64,000 nucleotides of DNA from Limnephilus marmoratus (GCA_917880885.1 OU862921.1:53990508-54054507), one strand, 5' to 3'; positions 35,667 to 46,445 are shown, numbered from the stretch's first letter. A program made the numbers and translations. The notes: generated by a model from the letters alone, not told the origin.

Positions 35667-36094
35667 TGTTAAAAAGAGTGAAGACTACTGCCATCTAGCG
35701 GCATATTTTTGTAGCATATTTTTAGTTGATATTGCATTTTACAGATTAGCGACGTAAGACTAAACTAAAACGAAATGTTAGACGGTAAAGTAGATCTCTG
35801 GTTTTTATATCGTATAATGTGTTATGGTGACACGAAAGTGTTGTTTATTTTGATTGTGTTAGAAAACATTATTATAAATAGTCTGCTTTTCTAGTTTAAC
35901 TCTCTCTTAATTCGTGGATCTCCTATAAACAGCTAGCATTGTCTAGCAAGTGGTCAAAGTGACCAAATTTAGTGTTTTGTCGGGTCGGGACAAATTATTG
36001 TAACAAATGTGCTTTGTGAATAAAACCAGGAATTCCTCCATTGAAACCAGATGTTTTTCCTTGACGTCCTTCTGCTGAATATCAATTTATAACA
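35667..36094 (+). repeat. 3' LTR of the BEL/Pao element
   Basis: Partner of 29,715-30,142, apparently identical over 428 bases. Right flank GAGAT does not match the left flank. Confidence 0.94.
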
Positions 36095-36305
36095 GAGATT
36101 TTACAATATTTTCTGATAGGTTTGAACAATAATAAAAGGGTAAATTTGTCCGAGTGAGATGGAGGTGGTAACTGATGACTACGCAGATATTATAGAATGC
36201 TGCTGAAATTTTCAATAATATTTTTCATTAATAATTGCTGACGGAAACTGGGAAAATGTGATAATAAACTGCTGCTAAATATGATAATAAACTGATAATA
36301 GCGGT

Positions 36306-37260
36306 GCGTTATTACTTAAAAATGTGTATTGTTGGAAAAGATATGTTGACGATATATTTTGCATTTGGTTAGGTTCAGAAAGACGATTGAACATGTTCTT
36401 AAATTTTTTAAATAAATTACATAAAAACATTAAATTTACACTGGAAATTGGTAAAGATAAGAGTTTAAATTTCTTGGATTTAAATTTAACATTAACAGGT
36501 ACAAAAATAGATTTCAATATTTTCCGTAAAGATACGTATACTGATATTGTTATACATAATTCTTCAAATCATCCCTTTTCTCAAAAACTAGCGGCTTTCC
36601 ACTCTATGATTAATAGACTAATTACAATTCCTTTGTCAGCTCTTAACTATAATTTTGAATTAAATCTCATAAAGCAAATAGCAATTAATAATGGCTATTC
36701 TTCTAATTTGATAGATGAAATACTAAATAAAAAAATTAAACAGAATTTTTTGAAATTATATATTTACCCTATTTCTAAAGATAACAATAAACATTGGCGT
36801 AGAATTTTATTTGTCGACAACGATACGTCAAAAATTATTAGTAAAAATATTCCCGGTACTATTCAACCAGCGTTTTACACAAATAACAAATTGAAGAAAT
36901 ATATACTCAACAATAAAGATAGCGAAATTAAAACCAAAAAATCAGGGGTTTACAAACTCAATTGTAATGATTGTAGTTCGTTTTATATAGGTAGAACTTA
37001 TAGAAACTTTGAGATTAGGGTTAAAGAGCACCTCAGAGCACTAAATGGCAATAGCGATTCTGAGTTCGCAGACCATTTATTAAAATATGATCATAGCTTT
37101 GACACAAATTCAGGTCTTCAAATATTACATACAGGATATAAAACATCGCAAATCAATAATTTAGAAATTTTAGAAATAAGAAAAAATGTAAATTCCAAAG
37201 CTGACATAATTAATAAGCAAAAAAATTTTGTTAACCCTGTTTTAAATATTTTTTTTATTT
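36306..37260 (+). pseudogene. Penelope-like RT C-terminus plus GIY-YIG endonuclease
   Basis: The frame starts just upstream of RYVDDIFCIW, the RT catalytic box, continues through LNFLDLNL and the thumb-like region, and then reads GVYKLNCNDCSSFYIGRTYR at about residues 210-229 counted from 36,324. This is a GIY-YIG nuclease with the cysteine pair between the GIY and YIG elements that is usual in Penelope-like elements, followed by R-V-K-E-H-L with the expected basic/acidic residues. The nuclease is not interrupted. The tail after NPVLN is made of Phe-rich codons from the T-rich end of the inserted LINE, so the natural C-terminus is lost. Confidence 0.85.
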
Positions 37261-38215
37261 TTTTTATTTTTTTTTTATTAGTAATAGAAGGTACATAAAT
37301 TACAAATAAATTTTATACAGTAATTAATTACATAGTAGAATATTTGATGTACCCCCATAATTAAGCAAGGCTTGTGTGTATGGGGGGGTGTTATTGTATT
37401 GCTTTTTTAATATCATTCAGTTTAAGTTTTCAGTATAATTTTTTAGGTGAGTTTTAAAACTTTTTATATTGGTATTCATGTTTCTAATTTTTTCTGGTAA
37501 TGAATTAAAAAATTTTGCTCCGAGATATTTATGACTCAATTGTCCAATTTTTTTTTTACATTTTGGAGTGGGAAGTATTGATGTTTGTCTAAGACTTCTG
37601 TTATTTTTAAAGGGTGCAACTTGATTTTTAATATTATCTTTATAAATTTGTAATGTTGCATGATAAAAGTATAATGCACTTAATTTTCTGACCTTAAATT
37701 GTTTGAATAAAAGTTCTGATGAATATGAGTAGGGTTTTTTTAAAATTGTTTTTATTATTAGTTTTTGTGATATGTAAATTGTTTGTGTTTGATTTTTATA
37801 TGTACCGCCCCATCCTATAATGTCGTATTGTATAATTGATTGACAGAAAGCGAAGTATGTGGTTCTAAGTAATTTTTCGTTTAAAATATCTCTTAAACAT
37901 TTAAATATATATGTTAGTTTCCTTATTCTGTAGTTCAGAATATTTATGTGTGGAGACCATTTTAAACGCTGGTCTGTTGTTATGCCCAGGTACTTAATAT
38001 CAGTTTTGCTTTCTATTTTTGAACATGATATATTACATTTGTGGTTTTCTGTATTTGTCACAGAGTGGATTATTAAGTTTATTTCTTTAAGTGTTTCTTG
38101 TTTTTTAATGAAAAATGGTAAATAATAGGTTTTTTTAGAATTTAAAGTCAACAGGTTTTTATCAAACCTTTTATCTTCCCACTTAACCGGCCTTTCTAAT
38201 AGCTTGGTAATCCCC
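37248..38215 (-). mobile_element. 5'-truncated LINE fragment inserted in the Penelope-like element
   Basis: T-rich bases 37,248-37,279 are the A tail on the minus strand. A GC-rich inverted repeat (CCCCCATA ... TATGGGGG, 37,351-37,387) lies in the 3' UTR. Frame 37,417-38,217 encodes the C-terminal RT part with KYLGITTDQRLKW, YIFKCLRDIL, QSIIQYDIIGWGG and KFFNSLPEKIR, as in LINE B and LINE C. The fragment lacks EN and the RT catalytic core. No clear target duplication was found. Confidence 0.82.
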
Positions 38216-38315
38216 AATTTTTCGAAACTCCCACCATTGTCAACCCTTCCCCCTCCTTCAATTTCTTCTCTCCATATGTAATCTATAATTATTTTTTTAA
38301 CTTTAGTATACTTTT

Positions 38316-38356
38316 ATTCCTGAAGAAGTGAACATGGTTCACGAAACATGTTGATA
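38316..38356 (+). ncRNA. Hammerhead-ribozyme-like motif at the Penelope-like 3' end
   Basis: CTGAAGA (38,320-38,326) is followed by an extra A, a 6-bp stem GTGAAC/GTTCAC with a 3-base loop and then GAAA (38,343-38,346), giving the order box 1 - stem II - box 2 of a hammerhead, with CATGTT providing a tiny stem III and a possible UH cleavage site. Stem I is weak. Penelope-like elements are known to carry minimal hammerheads. Activity is uncertain because of the extra base. Confidence 0.5.
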
Positions 38357-38395
38357 GTATAAAATATAAAAAATAAAGTGATGTAAACTAAGTTA

Positions 38396-39236
38396 TTTTC
38401 TTTTAATAAATGATAATAAACCTCGTTTTAGTACATGTAGGTAAATATTCTTCTATCTATTTATACAAAGAATGGCGTCCGTGGCGGACGCGTGGATTTG
38501 ACTCTTTGATCTACATTTTTATTCTGAGTTTCATGAAATTTTGCACACTTGACCTTCAGATCAAGAGAAACGTCGGTGTTTAATCAACAGCAATCTATTA
38601 CTAGTTCATATTAACTTGCTCCGCAGTAAAGTGTAAAGTGTATTATATGATATTTAGAAAAATCACCTCATCCCCTATTCCCACATCTTAAAGCAAATTT
38701 TTGATACTTCTTGAATTTTTGCATCCTTGACGTTCAAAATAAGTTGAAAATTACTGTATACATTTGATTTGGAAAAAAAATGTAAAGCTCGGGTAACGCC
38801 GGGAACTTTAGCTTGTATATTATAAAGGAAACATTTTTATCTTTGGTAATTCCAGTTAATTCCAAGCAAATAAAAACTTACATCCATTCCGTTCTTTTAC
38901 ACGCATCACAAAATAATTAATATTCGTATGAAGTTAGTTATTATGAGGAAGCGGCGTCATTCAACTTTTATGCAGAAACACTCATGAAAGGAAGATAAAA
39001 TGCGTGATGACGTATCTCGATTGATTCAATGATTCGTAAATCCTCGACCCGTGTTCGAGTTTTCCTCCACCGAGTTCGAGTGAATCATAAATCGGTTCGG
39101 CTGCGATTCCCATGAATCGGCCAATTAAAACGTCACATCTCCCAAGCGGACAAATAAATTAAGTTTTACACCAAAAAACCAAGTTCGGTATACCTACTCG
39201 TGTATGCGGGCTGTGTCGGGGGCAAATTGCACGTTG
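38396..39236. other. No gene; a diverged internal duplication
   Basis: Words around 38,519-38,555 (GAAATTTTGCACACTTGACC) recur roughly at 38,704-38,740 (GAATTTTTGCATCCTTGACG). The string CGGGTAACGCCGGGAAC near 38,793 resembles ends of dispersed insect repeats (possibly Helitron-like), but I cannot define borders. Confidence 0.3.
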
Positions 39237-39330
39237 CGAGCACCGGGACCGGGCACCGGGCAGCGAACACCGGCACCGAGCACCGGGCATCAGGCATCAG
39301 GCATCAGGCATCAGGCATCAGGCAGCCCGG
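39237..39330. repeat. GC-rich 7-bp minisatellite
   Basis: GAGCACCGGG-type units degenerate leftwards, and five perfect GCATCAG units sit at 39,287-39,321. No coding claim is made for frames through it. Confidence 0.8.
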
Positions 39331-40134
39331 GCTTGTACCGTAAACAAACAAGTCGAAGCTTATCTATCATTTACAAATATAATTACCCGGCCAGCCCTGT
39401 GTTTATATTGTCAGCGTCTGTGATTGATTTATACAGGTACGGCGAATGGGCGGCCTGGCATGACTGACTTCAACGCAGAAGCTTCTATCGGAAGAATGGC
39501 ATGTTCGCTACACTCTCGCTATGTCAGGCGTTTCGCGAATAATTTCACTTTAGTAATTAATAATAATTTCAATTTCATGTCAGGAACGCTTTTCTGTGAT
39601 AAAATATTACCTCAGGTACGCAGCTTTATAATAATAAAAAAAGAGATTTTATGAAAACAAGCTGAAAATAAAGAATTACATATACACGAACCATAAACAC
39701 AACACAACTAACAGAAGCAACAAACTAAGATCTACTCTTCTTTTCTAGAAGTTCAAATCACCGTAGATAATGTCATACAATAATAAATTGAAATATGTAG
39801 ACACCAGAACAGGTGTGATAGTGAGGTCTGTATCAAAAATAAATCATTTGTAACTTTTCACAATAAAACTTATAAATGCGGAAGTATGTTTGTTTGTCCT
39901 TCCACGTCACAACGGAGTGACCGATCGACGTGATTTTTCGTACGGAACGTAGTATAGGAGGAGTGTTTAGTTGGAGGACTGGGAAGTTATACAGGCTATT
40001 TTTCATCCCGGAAGTGCATTTCCTTCCCTTGTGTGACAATTCTTCGTACAGTTAATATTCTTTAAAATATGCGAGGGAAGTTACGGGTTAAAACCAGTAA
40101 ATAATAAACCAAATATATATATACTTACTTGAAT
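39331..40134. other. No gene; possible dispersed-repeat fragment
   Basis: At about 39,875-39,960 GTATGTTTGTTTGTCCTTCC and CGACCGATCGACGTGATTTTT-like text resembles a common dispersed arthropod repeat that I recall near Helitron-type elements. Borders and family cannot be fixed. Confidence 0.3.
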
Positions 40135-40597
40135 ACGTTACTTGAAAAGAACATACGAAGTGGCCCAAATTTATCTCACGAAGGGGGGGGGGGGGGGGGG
40201 GGGGCTAGATTGGAAGAAAATATGTTATATATATTATTTGTGAAAAATCGCCTCAAGGGCGCTTGCAGGTACTTACAATGCGAACTAATAATTTGATCGT
40301 ATGTTTCATCCCAAGTAAAAAATGTTTTTTTTGTTTGGTAGGTACTTACCTCATTAGGTAATTATATTTTTACACTACTTTTACATAATATATCTAAATA
40401 TTTTTTTACATAATATAAGAAATGCATGATTTCCTGTCACGAAAAGTTTTCATAGGGGGAATATATTAATTACGTGATCTCAAAAAGGGGGGGGGGGGGG
40501 GGGGCAGCAAAATCTCACGTTACTTGAAAAGAACATACGAAGTGGCCCAAATTTATCTCACGAAGGGGAGGGGGGCTAGATTGGAAGAAAATATGTT
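40135..40597 (+). repeat. Direct duplication with long poly-G runs
   Basis: ACGTTACTTGAAAAGAACAT and the following text occurs at 40,135-40,227 and again at 40,517-40,597, 382 bases apart. The main difference is the G tract: 22 G at 40,183-40,204 in the first, an interrupted GGGGAGGGGGG in the second. Another 18-G run lies between them (40,487-40,504). Confidence 0.85.
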
Positions 40598-42284
40598 CAC
40601 GTAGTTAATGTATGCAACCCCCAGTACCTATCTAATAATAAACTTTTAAAAATATTATCATTTTTCTCCTCCATAGAAGTTAGCATGGGCTCCTTCCGAA
40701 TAAGCCTTGGGAAAAATTGTATACAGATGGTCATTTGATATTCAAAAGGTTCTTCATTTTCACATATTTCGATTCCTCCTACCCAGACTCCAGTGGTGAG
40801 CCATTTTCACTTTTAAGAATGTAAGCTAACACTTATTACCCGGACAGCAAACATCAAACCGCTACTTATCTCAGTTTAACTGAAAAATAACCATCTCGCC
40901 CCGTGGTAACGGAAGTGGAAGGAACCGTCTACGTATGTTCCTCTTTGCTGCTCTCCTGGTGGACCATGTTAATCAACTAACCCGCTAAGACTTCTCACTT
41001 TAATCATACGAGCTGGCTTATTTATAATGTGTAATAAATAATCAGCATTATTAATTATGCATCAATCAGAAGTTAATAATTATACAGCTACCTGTCTCCC
41101 GTTCTGATAAATTCCATTATTATTCCGCACTTGATTATCTCAGCAACGAGAATGTATGTTTTAAGAAAATATTAAAACCCCTGATAATCATTCATCACAC
41201 ACAGTAGACGCTTGTAGCAATTAGGTCCAGGAGTTCATATTGTGCAAAGGGATTAAATCAATGTTTTAGTGCGTGAGAAGCGACGTAACTTCCCAGCTGG
41301 ACAACTGTTGATGATCAACTCTGTTATTCGACTTCCGGAATAGTAGAAGACAGTTTCCATAAAAAATAATCTGATATTCAGTGTACCTGCGTAGGTAAAA
41401 TTAATTTGTTGCAACTGAAACTGACCCTACTCGCCAAACCAGCAATACATACGTAAAGCGTTGAATAAGCAATAATCGTTAGTAGTGTGCAGGTATAGGA
41501 AAGTACGGAATTCTTACGGTATGAGAACGCTTACGATTCGGCCGTTGCGTCTTATTGATGGACGTTATATTTTCGTTTGAACAATTGCCCATTAAAGCGG
41601 CGAGATGCATATCATTTTTATTGATTAAAATTATAGTAATTTGAATATCCACCATGGCAGAATGTTTGTTCTAAGTCTGGTTTCCAGAAAGGGTATCATC
41701 GCATCTCGCTTCGGTGGAGTGAGTGGAGCGATCCATGTGAAATGTTCGAGTCTAATTGAATTTATTGAAATCATGTAGGAGGCCAAATTAGGCGCCGTGA
41801 ATCAATTTTGAAAAATTTATTACGTGATAAGTGTAAAGCGCCCGGTGAATTTATGGCGGATACGTGAAATATTTCTTGCTTGGTACGTTTTGGAAAATCG
41901 TTTTTTCGGTCCGATTTGTCAGGGGTATAATTCGAATGATGACAACTCGTTTAAGTAGGCCAAACATGGAAACCGTTGAAAATCATACTTTATTTCGGCG
42001 ATAAATTGAGGCGGTAAATTATAAAAGCAATATTAATTACGTCGCATTCACGGTCTGGTCATAGTGGTTAGTGGTTATGTACAGCTGTAGTAATTAGAAT
42101 CTAGTGTGTAGTGTAGTGAGTGGTGTGTTGGAGGTAGACTGGGTGTGAACTGTGTTCTACGCACATCACCTATTTGGATGCAGTGGTATTATGTCACCGT
42201 GGTATAAGCTGTGAATCATTGGCAAAGTGAAATTAATCGACCAATGAAACCATTTGCGTGTATAGAGTGTACTAAGGACAGTCG
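40598..42284. other. Noncoding, single-copy-looking, homeodomain-site-rich patches
   Basis: No reading frame is supported. TAAT/ATTA words cluster at 41,030-41,100 and 41,610-41,830, with TTTATTAC- and ATTTATGGC-like Hox-type sites. This is suggestive of regulatory DNA but also expected in AT-rich sequence. Confidence 0.3.
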
Positions 42285-42512
42285 GTGTTAATGAATATAA
42301 TTATTGCCGCAATGAATTACTATTACCTATTCACTTATGAAATACCGATACGAATAATTGCTTCCCAGGAACATTATCCTCTCTCTACAGAACATATAAC
42401 CATCTGTAATGATATCCTAAATCCACAAATTCAATTGGAGCAGATACCTAGCTTTATTAGTACCTTTATTATTAATATTACCAATATTTACGACAACAAT
42501 GATTTAAGTTAA
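42285..42512 (+). CDS. Small hypothetical ORF, 75 codons
   Basis: MNIIIAAMNYYYLFTYEIPI opens a frame ending in TAA at 42,512. The first 20 residues are hydrophobic. The upstream 250 bases are GT-rich and look unlike the surrounding AT-rich DNA, as some insect 5' leaders do. There is no homology I can name and no splice partner. It could be chance. Confidence 0.15.
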   Translation: MLMNIIIAAMNYYYLFTYEIPIRIIASQEHYPLSTEHITICNDILNPQIQLEQIPSFISTFIINITNIYDNNDLS

Positions 42513-42537
42513 AGTAAATTATGGGTAAATGTTGACA

Positions 42538-42930
42538 GCCTCCGTGGTGGAGGGGTAAGGCTATCGACTCGAAATCCGGAGGTCGCGAGTTCAAACCCCA
42601 GCGTGAACAATAAATTTTATTTATAATTTTTTCTTATTTCGAAATTTATTAATTTAAATATGTAGTATATTTGCGGCATGTTACAGAGCGGGAAATACTT
42701 TCAGTATGTAGGACCACCATTTTAAATTTAAACGTTACTTGAAATGACTTTAGCCGTATTTGGTGACCAGATCTGAATAGCCTCCCCCATCTTCCTCTAC
42801 ATCATCCCTTTCCCTTTTCGATAAAGTCAGCCTCACAACATACCCCAATTGGGGATGAATTGAGAATTTGGAGACGGTTATGAGCAAAGGAGACTCTTCT
42901 GCGGTATTCATGCAATAAAAATAAAAAATC
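42538..42930 (+). mobile_element. tRNA-derived SINE, copy 3
   Basis: Same family as copies at 6,256 and 24,300. The head reads CCTCCGTGGTGGAGGGGTAAGG, with ACTCGAAATCC in the anticodon position and a B box (GAGTTCAAACCCC) near 42,590. Body words TTTGCGGCATGTTACAG, GTGACCAGATCTGAATAGCC and ATACCCCAATTGGGGATGAA follow, and the tail is AATAAAAATAAAAAA. The ACTCGAAAT loop resembles tRNA-Ser(CGA), so a serine tRNA origin is possible. Confidence 0.85.
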
Positions 42931-43460
42931 TGTGGGGGGAATTGTACAATAACAATGTAGGTGAATTGAATGTAAGATATATTTGTTCAATCCACTGCCA
43001 AATATTCAATTTACATAAAGAAAATATATAATATCCAGAAAATACTTTCCCCAGCAAATGTCTCATAATGTCACTAAATTATAATAAATTATTATTAGAT
43101 CTCTCTGAATTCGCCTTATTTTAGACATTCTTTATTCTTTTCATAATGTTTTTCTTTCTTTCAATCAGTTGTGCTACTTACATATTATGTTATATACTTG
43201 ACGTTAACCGTGTATTATTATTTTCCGACTAATTTAATTAATAGATATTATTTGAGATAAATCCATCTGAAGTAGTGGGTAGGTAGGTATAGGTAAGTAT
43301 ATTGATAGAGGTCGCCAGAGCCAGTTTATTTATCTGATGTTTCTAATAAATATTAAGCGTTTTGTAATCAGTTAATCACTTACATTGTTAATCTGAATGG
43401 ATGGATTATCTTGTTACGGCTCAAATAATAATAATAATAAGTTGGAGAATGAGTGGATCA
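42931..43460. other. No recognisable feature
   Basis: AT-rich unique-looking sequence with a short (AAT)n run at about 43,425-43,440. Confidence 0.5.
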
Positions 43461-43660
43461 CCAGCCAGCACTAGCCAGCACTAGCCAGCACTAGCCAGCA
43501 CTAGCCAGCACTAGCCAGCACTAGCCAGCACTAGCCAGCACTAGCCAGCACTAGCCAGCACTAGCCAGCACTAGCCAGCACTAGCCAGCACTAGCCAGCA
43601 CTAGACAGCACTAGACAGCACTAGACAGCACCACTAGCGCAGCTCCCACTAGCGCAGCTC
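43461..43660. repeat. 10-bp minisatellite (CTAGCCAGCA)n
   Basis: One variant unit, thirteen CTAGCCAGCA units (43,471-43,600) and three CTAGACAGCA units (43,601-43,630) follow each other without spacers. Then a CACTAGCGCAGCTC unit occurs twice (about 43,632-43,660). The three variant units are contiguous at one end. Confidence 0.95.
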
Positions 43661-44029
43661 GCAGCCACCTGTGCGCCGGACGGGGTTTTACAATATCATC
43701 ACGGTACAGATTATCACTAGAGTTAGATCCAGTAGAGGCATTGGCGGAGAGGCGCGCGGCGGTCATCTCAGTTCAAGGCGAGATGGAGAAGAGGCTGATC
43801 GGAAGGTTCGTCCCAACCCCAATACACACTACTATAAATCTGTCAATGCAGACATTTTTATTGTATTTAGACCCGTGAACGATCACGTGTCTAAATACAA
43901 ACTAAATCTTCGGCAAATCCGTTCCATTTTTGAAAAGGACAAAAGGCGATGCACCACGTCGTATGTCATTCGGAATCGGGCCGCTAACAACTCCTTATCT
44001 GGATGGCGATAAGATTTAAATTTCCACTC
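43661..44029. other. Open frame of unknown status
   Basis: A 113-codon plus frame (43,671-44,012) contains RPVNDHVSKYKLNLRQIRSI. I do not recognise it, it has no clear start context and it sits between a minisatellite and a SINE. Not called as a gene. Confidence 0.2.
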
Positions 44030-44495
44030 AACACCAGCCCCCGTTTTGATTTATAGAAGAAAAAAGCAGGACCGAAAACATGTTTTATTTTATTCTGTGA
44101 AGGCACAAGCACATACAGTTTTTTTTGATAATTTTCTAATTGCCACATTGTACAATAAATAAAACCATAACCGAAAAAAGGTTCGTAAATAGGAGATTTT
44201 GCAGTTTGAAATATTTGTTTTAATAGGCCCGCTACATTCTTTTTTCTTGGCTTACGAAAAGACTGGTCAAAAAACGATCGAGGTATTATTTGAAACGCCA
44301 AGATGTGTAATTTAAAAAAAGACAAATATTCCCGGGTTACAAATAAACCCAACAATGTTTGAAAATCTTCTACTAACACCACACTACGCGGAAAATGTCG
44401 TTTGTCTCGTGATGGAGGACTTAGCCAGCCGAGGAATCGAACACGCGACGTCCGGGTGGGACCCAAACGCGAAGCCTACTCAGCCACTGACCATT
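44030..44495 (-). mobile_element. SINE-like element with tRNA-derived head (third type)
   Basis: On the minus strand GTGGCTGAGTAGGCTTCGCG (A-box side) and GTGTTCGATTCCTCGGC (B box) occur in tRNA spacing at 44,420-44,490. A unique body follows towards an AATAAAATAAAACATG segment near 44,080. The A-box side recurs at 54,255-54,296. The open frame through it (43,984-44,466) is probably incidental. Confidence 0.5.
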
Positions 44496-45720
44496 CTACT
44501 CGTAGTATTTAATTAAGACATCTAAAATGTTTCTAAGAGATCAAATTTTCAAACTCTGTAGTGCATCGCCTCAAAATATGTTTAAGTCAAACTTCTACAG
44601 TCCCGCTATGGTTTGGTTTACAACTGCGCTCATTGACCGCTTTTATTATGATGTTACTTTTAAAGACTCCTATTGGTTGAGATATGAAACGGAAATTACG
44701 ATAGGTCTGCGCTCATTGGTCGCTTTGATTATGACCGGTTTGGTAAAGTTTCGCTTCTACCGCGTGTAAAACTGCACTCGAATTTTTAATATTTTCCGTT
44801 AAATAAAATGAAAAAAACTTCTCATGCCGCACGAGCAATGAGCACGAGCAACAAGCTTCCTCTCAGATCGGAAGAGATCGGAGTTCGGTGGAGGAACTTT
44901 TCGGCCAGCCTAGTAACCGTCGCGTGGAAGTGATTACAAAAATTAATTATATTTCATTCAAACCCAATACTTAATTAAAAGTATTCATACACTGGGCGGC
45001 ATCCGAGTATTACGATATTGAATTTTTTTATTCAAACATTAGCCACCTATAATTAACTTATTTTAATGGGACTTATCCTCTTCTTGTAAGGTTACATATT
45101 ATTTCTATACTAACTGCTTTTACTCCCAAGTAATTAATATTTTATGTGCGGAATTCAATATGAAGGATGGATGGAATAATCAATATTATCCCTGCTGTTC
45201 GCTTCCCATTCACTCCCATCTTGTATTAAAACATAATTAAAGAAGCTCCGTACTAAAGGCTCCATGCCATAGTACCTACAAGCATATGCTACTACGTTAT
45301 TCCCCGTTACCTACTTGTTCGTATATCTGTAAATCTAGCAGGTAGCTAAGTGATTGTTTTAATAGCGCTGCTGCTAAAAGAACCTACACGGAGCGGCCTG
45401 CTGAAACGCCGGCAGAAACTGAATGCTGATCTTTAATAAATCATAATCAATAAAAATACTCTGCATGTTGTTAGGTGGGTAAACGGTAGATCGGGTTTAA
45501 ATCAGATACGAATTAGGCATCTACTTTGCTGTGTAATGCAAGACATATAGAGATAGATACCTTGTACCTATGAAAATTATTCAAAATCTAGTGTTTTATC
45601 AATTTGTTGATCATAGTCAAACGTTAAATCTGAATTGAAAGACGATCTTTTGGAACCACCGAACAAGTTAAATTATTTTTCTAAGGGTTTATCAGGACGT
45701 ACCCGTACGTAACACCTCTG
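44496..45720. other. No recognisable feature
   Basis: No gene or repeat could be supported. An 80-codon frame at 44,527-44,769 is not recognised. Confidence 0.5.
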
Positions 45721-46080
45721 CCATAGGACATCCCGAGTGGTTCAGCTTAGCAGAGGTGCTCGGGTTCATAGGGTGAGGTTTTCCGGCTCTTGGCGGAAAC
45801 TCCGCGGCAGACCGGATCGGGAGACACTGGTTTGGGGAACCTTTTCACCTCTCCAGTTGGACTCTCTCGACCCACCGTGTCGCACTGCATTGGGAGGGAT
45901 GTTTTGTCACTCCTGAACACATTGGTCACCAGATTCCGACCGACCACTCGTATACTTATCAGAACTTTCTCTCCTTTCTTTCCCCTTTAAGACCCTCCAC
46001 ACAGCATCCCCAAAGACGATATAGGCCTTGGGGGATTTTTTTCCTCCACGCCTCCTGTGTGGAGACAAAAATTAAAAAAA
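45721..46080 (+). mobile_element. SINE-like element, family 2, copy 1, with LINE-type 3' hairpin
   Basis: The left end (CCCGAGTGGTTCAGC, CTCGGGTTCATAGGG) is weakly tRNA-like. The 3' part shares TGTCACTCCTG, AGAACTTTCTCTCCT-like text and CTCCACACAGCATCCCC with the minus-strand copy at 56,224-56,566. The 10-bp inverted repeat CTCCACACAG/CTGTGTGGAG (45,985-46,066) precedes an A-rich tail. The same hairpin lies in the 3' UTR of the LINE relic at 23,937, as expected for a SINE borrowing a LINE tail. Confidence 0.55.
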
Positions 46081-46445
46081 GCACCCGACAGGTGAGTCGC
46101 CACTGACTGCAACCTGACGCAGCACCTGATACGCACTCTATCTCGTTCCAGTAGCACGAGAGCGTATCACATGATGTGCTACGTTGCATACAGTGGCAAC
46201 GTGTGATGATTTTTTATAAAAGGAAAAACTGTCATGTCAGCAAATTGACATCTAAGTACATTATTCTTTTACGCAAAATAAGCTCAGGAATCGCTGGTTA
46301 AGGTCCGTCGGGTATCTCCTGATACATGTATAATATTTAAGATCAAGTGAGCAGTATTTAAAGCTATGATTCGGAGTGAACAAAATTTTCCGTTTGTCCA
46401 AGTATAATTAATTAATATTTGCCACTTTTATGAAACAATCAAACG
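46081..46445. other. Short hairpins, otherwise featureless
   Basis: GATACGC...GCGTATC (about 46,129-46,169) and ACGTTGC-ATACAGTG-GCAACGT (about 46,181-46,202) are adjacent inverted repeats. No gene. Confidence 0.4.

Larger units (their letters stand above)
29715..36094 (+). mobile_element. BEL/Pao LTR retrotransposon, internally deleted
   Basis: Two 428-bp LTRs (29,715-30,142 and 35,667-36,094; TGTTAAAA...TATAACA) flank a gag-pol region of BEL/Pao type. No difference was seen between the LTRs. The flanking bases (AAAGT on the left, GAGAT on the right) do not form a target duplication, unlike a normal insertion. The pol gene lacks most of RNase H and part of the integrase zinc domain and carries one nonsense codon, so the copy is non-autonomous but could have been moved in trans. 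Confidence 0.94.
36300..38395 (+). mobile_element. Penelope-like element, 5'-truncated, interrupted by a LINE fragment
   Basis: The coding part holds the end of a Penelope-type RT and a GIY-YIG endonuclease. About 1 kb downstream, at 38,316-38,356, lies a hammerhead-like motif followed by TAAAGTGATG, which resembles the pseudo-LTR ends of Penelope-like elements. The interval 37,248-38,215 is a minus-strand LINE fragment inserted into the 3' part. The 5' portion, including RT fingers and palm before the YVDD box, is missing. Confidence 0.82.

Noticed and set aside
38461..38820. Helitron end
   Set aside because: Some wording resembles dispersed insect repeats, but no CTRR end with a clear terminal hairpin or 5' TC start could be fixed.
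39204..39467. Frame across the 7-bp minisatellite as a repeat protein
   Set aside because: The repeat keeps frames open by chance; no start context or domain.
43461..43630. Regular repeat array as a CRISPR
   Set aside because: Units are contiguous 10-mers with no spacers, in a eukaryotic transposon-rich context; it is a minisatellite.
43984..44466. 160-codon minus frame as a gene
   Set aside because: It runs through a tRNA-like SINE head and has no recognisable domain.
44405..44490. tRNA gene on the minus strand
   Set aside because: Only promoter-box-like text is preserved, the acceptor stem does not pair and part of the sequence recurs at 54,255; SINE head more likely.
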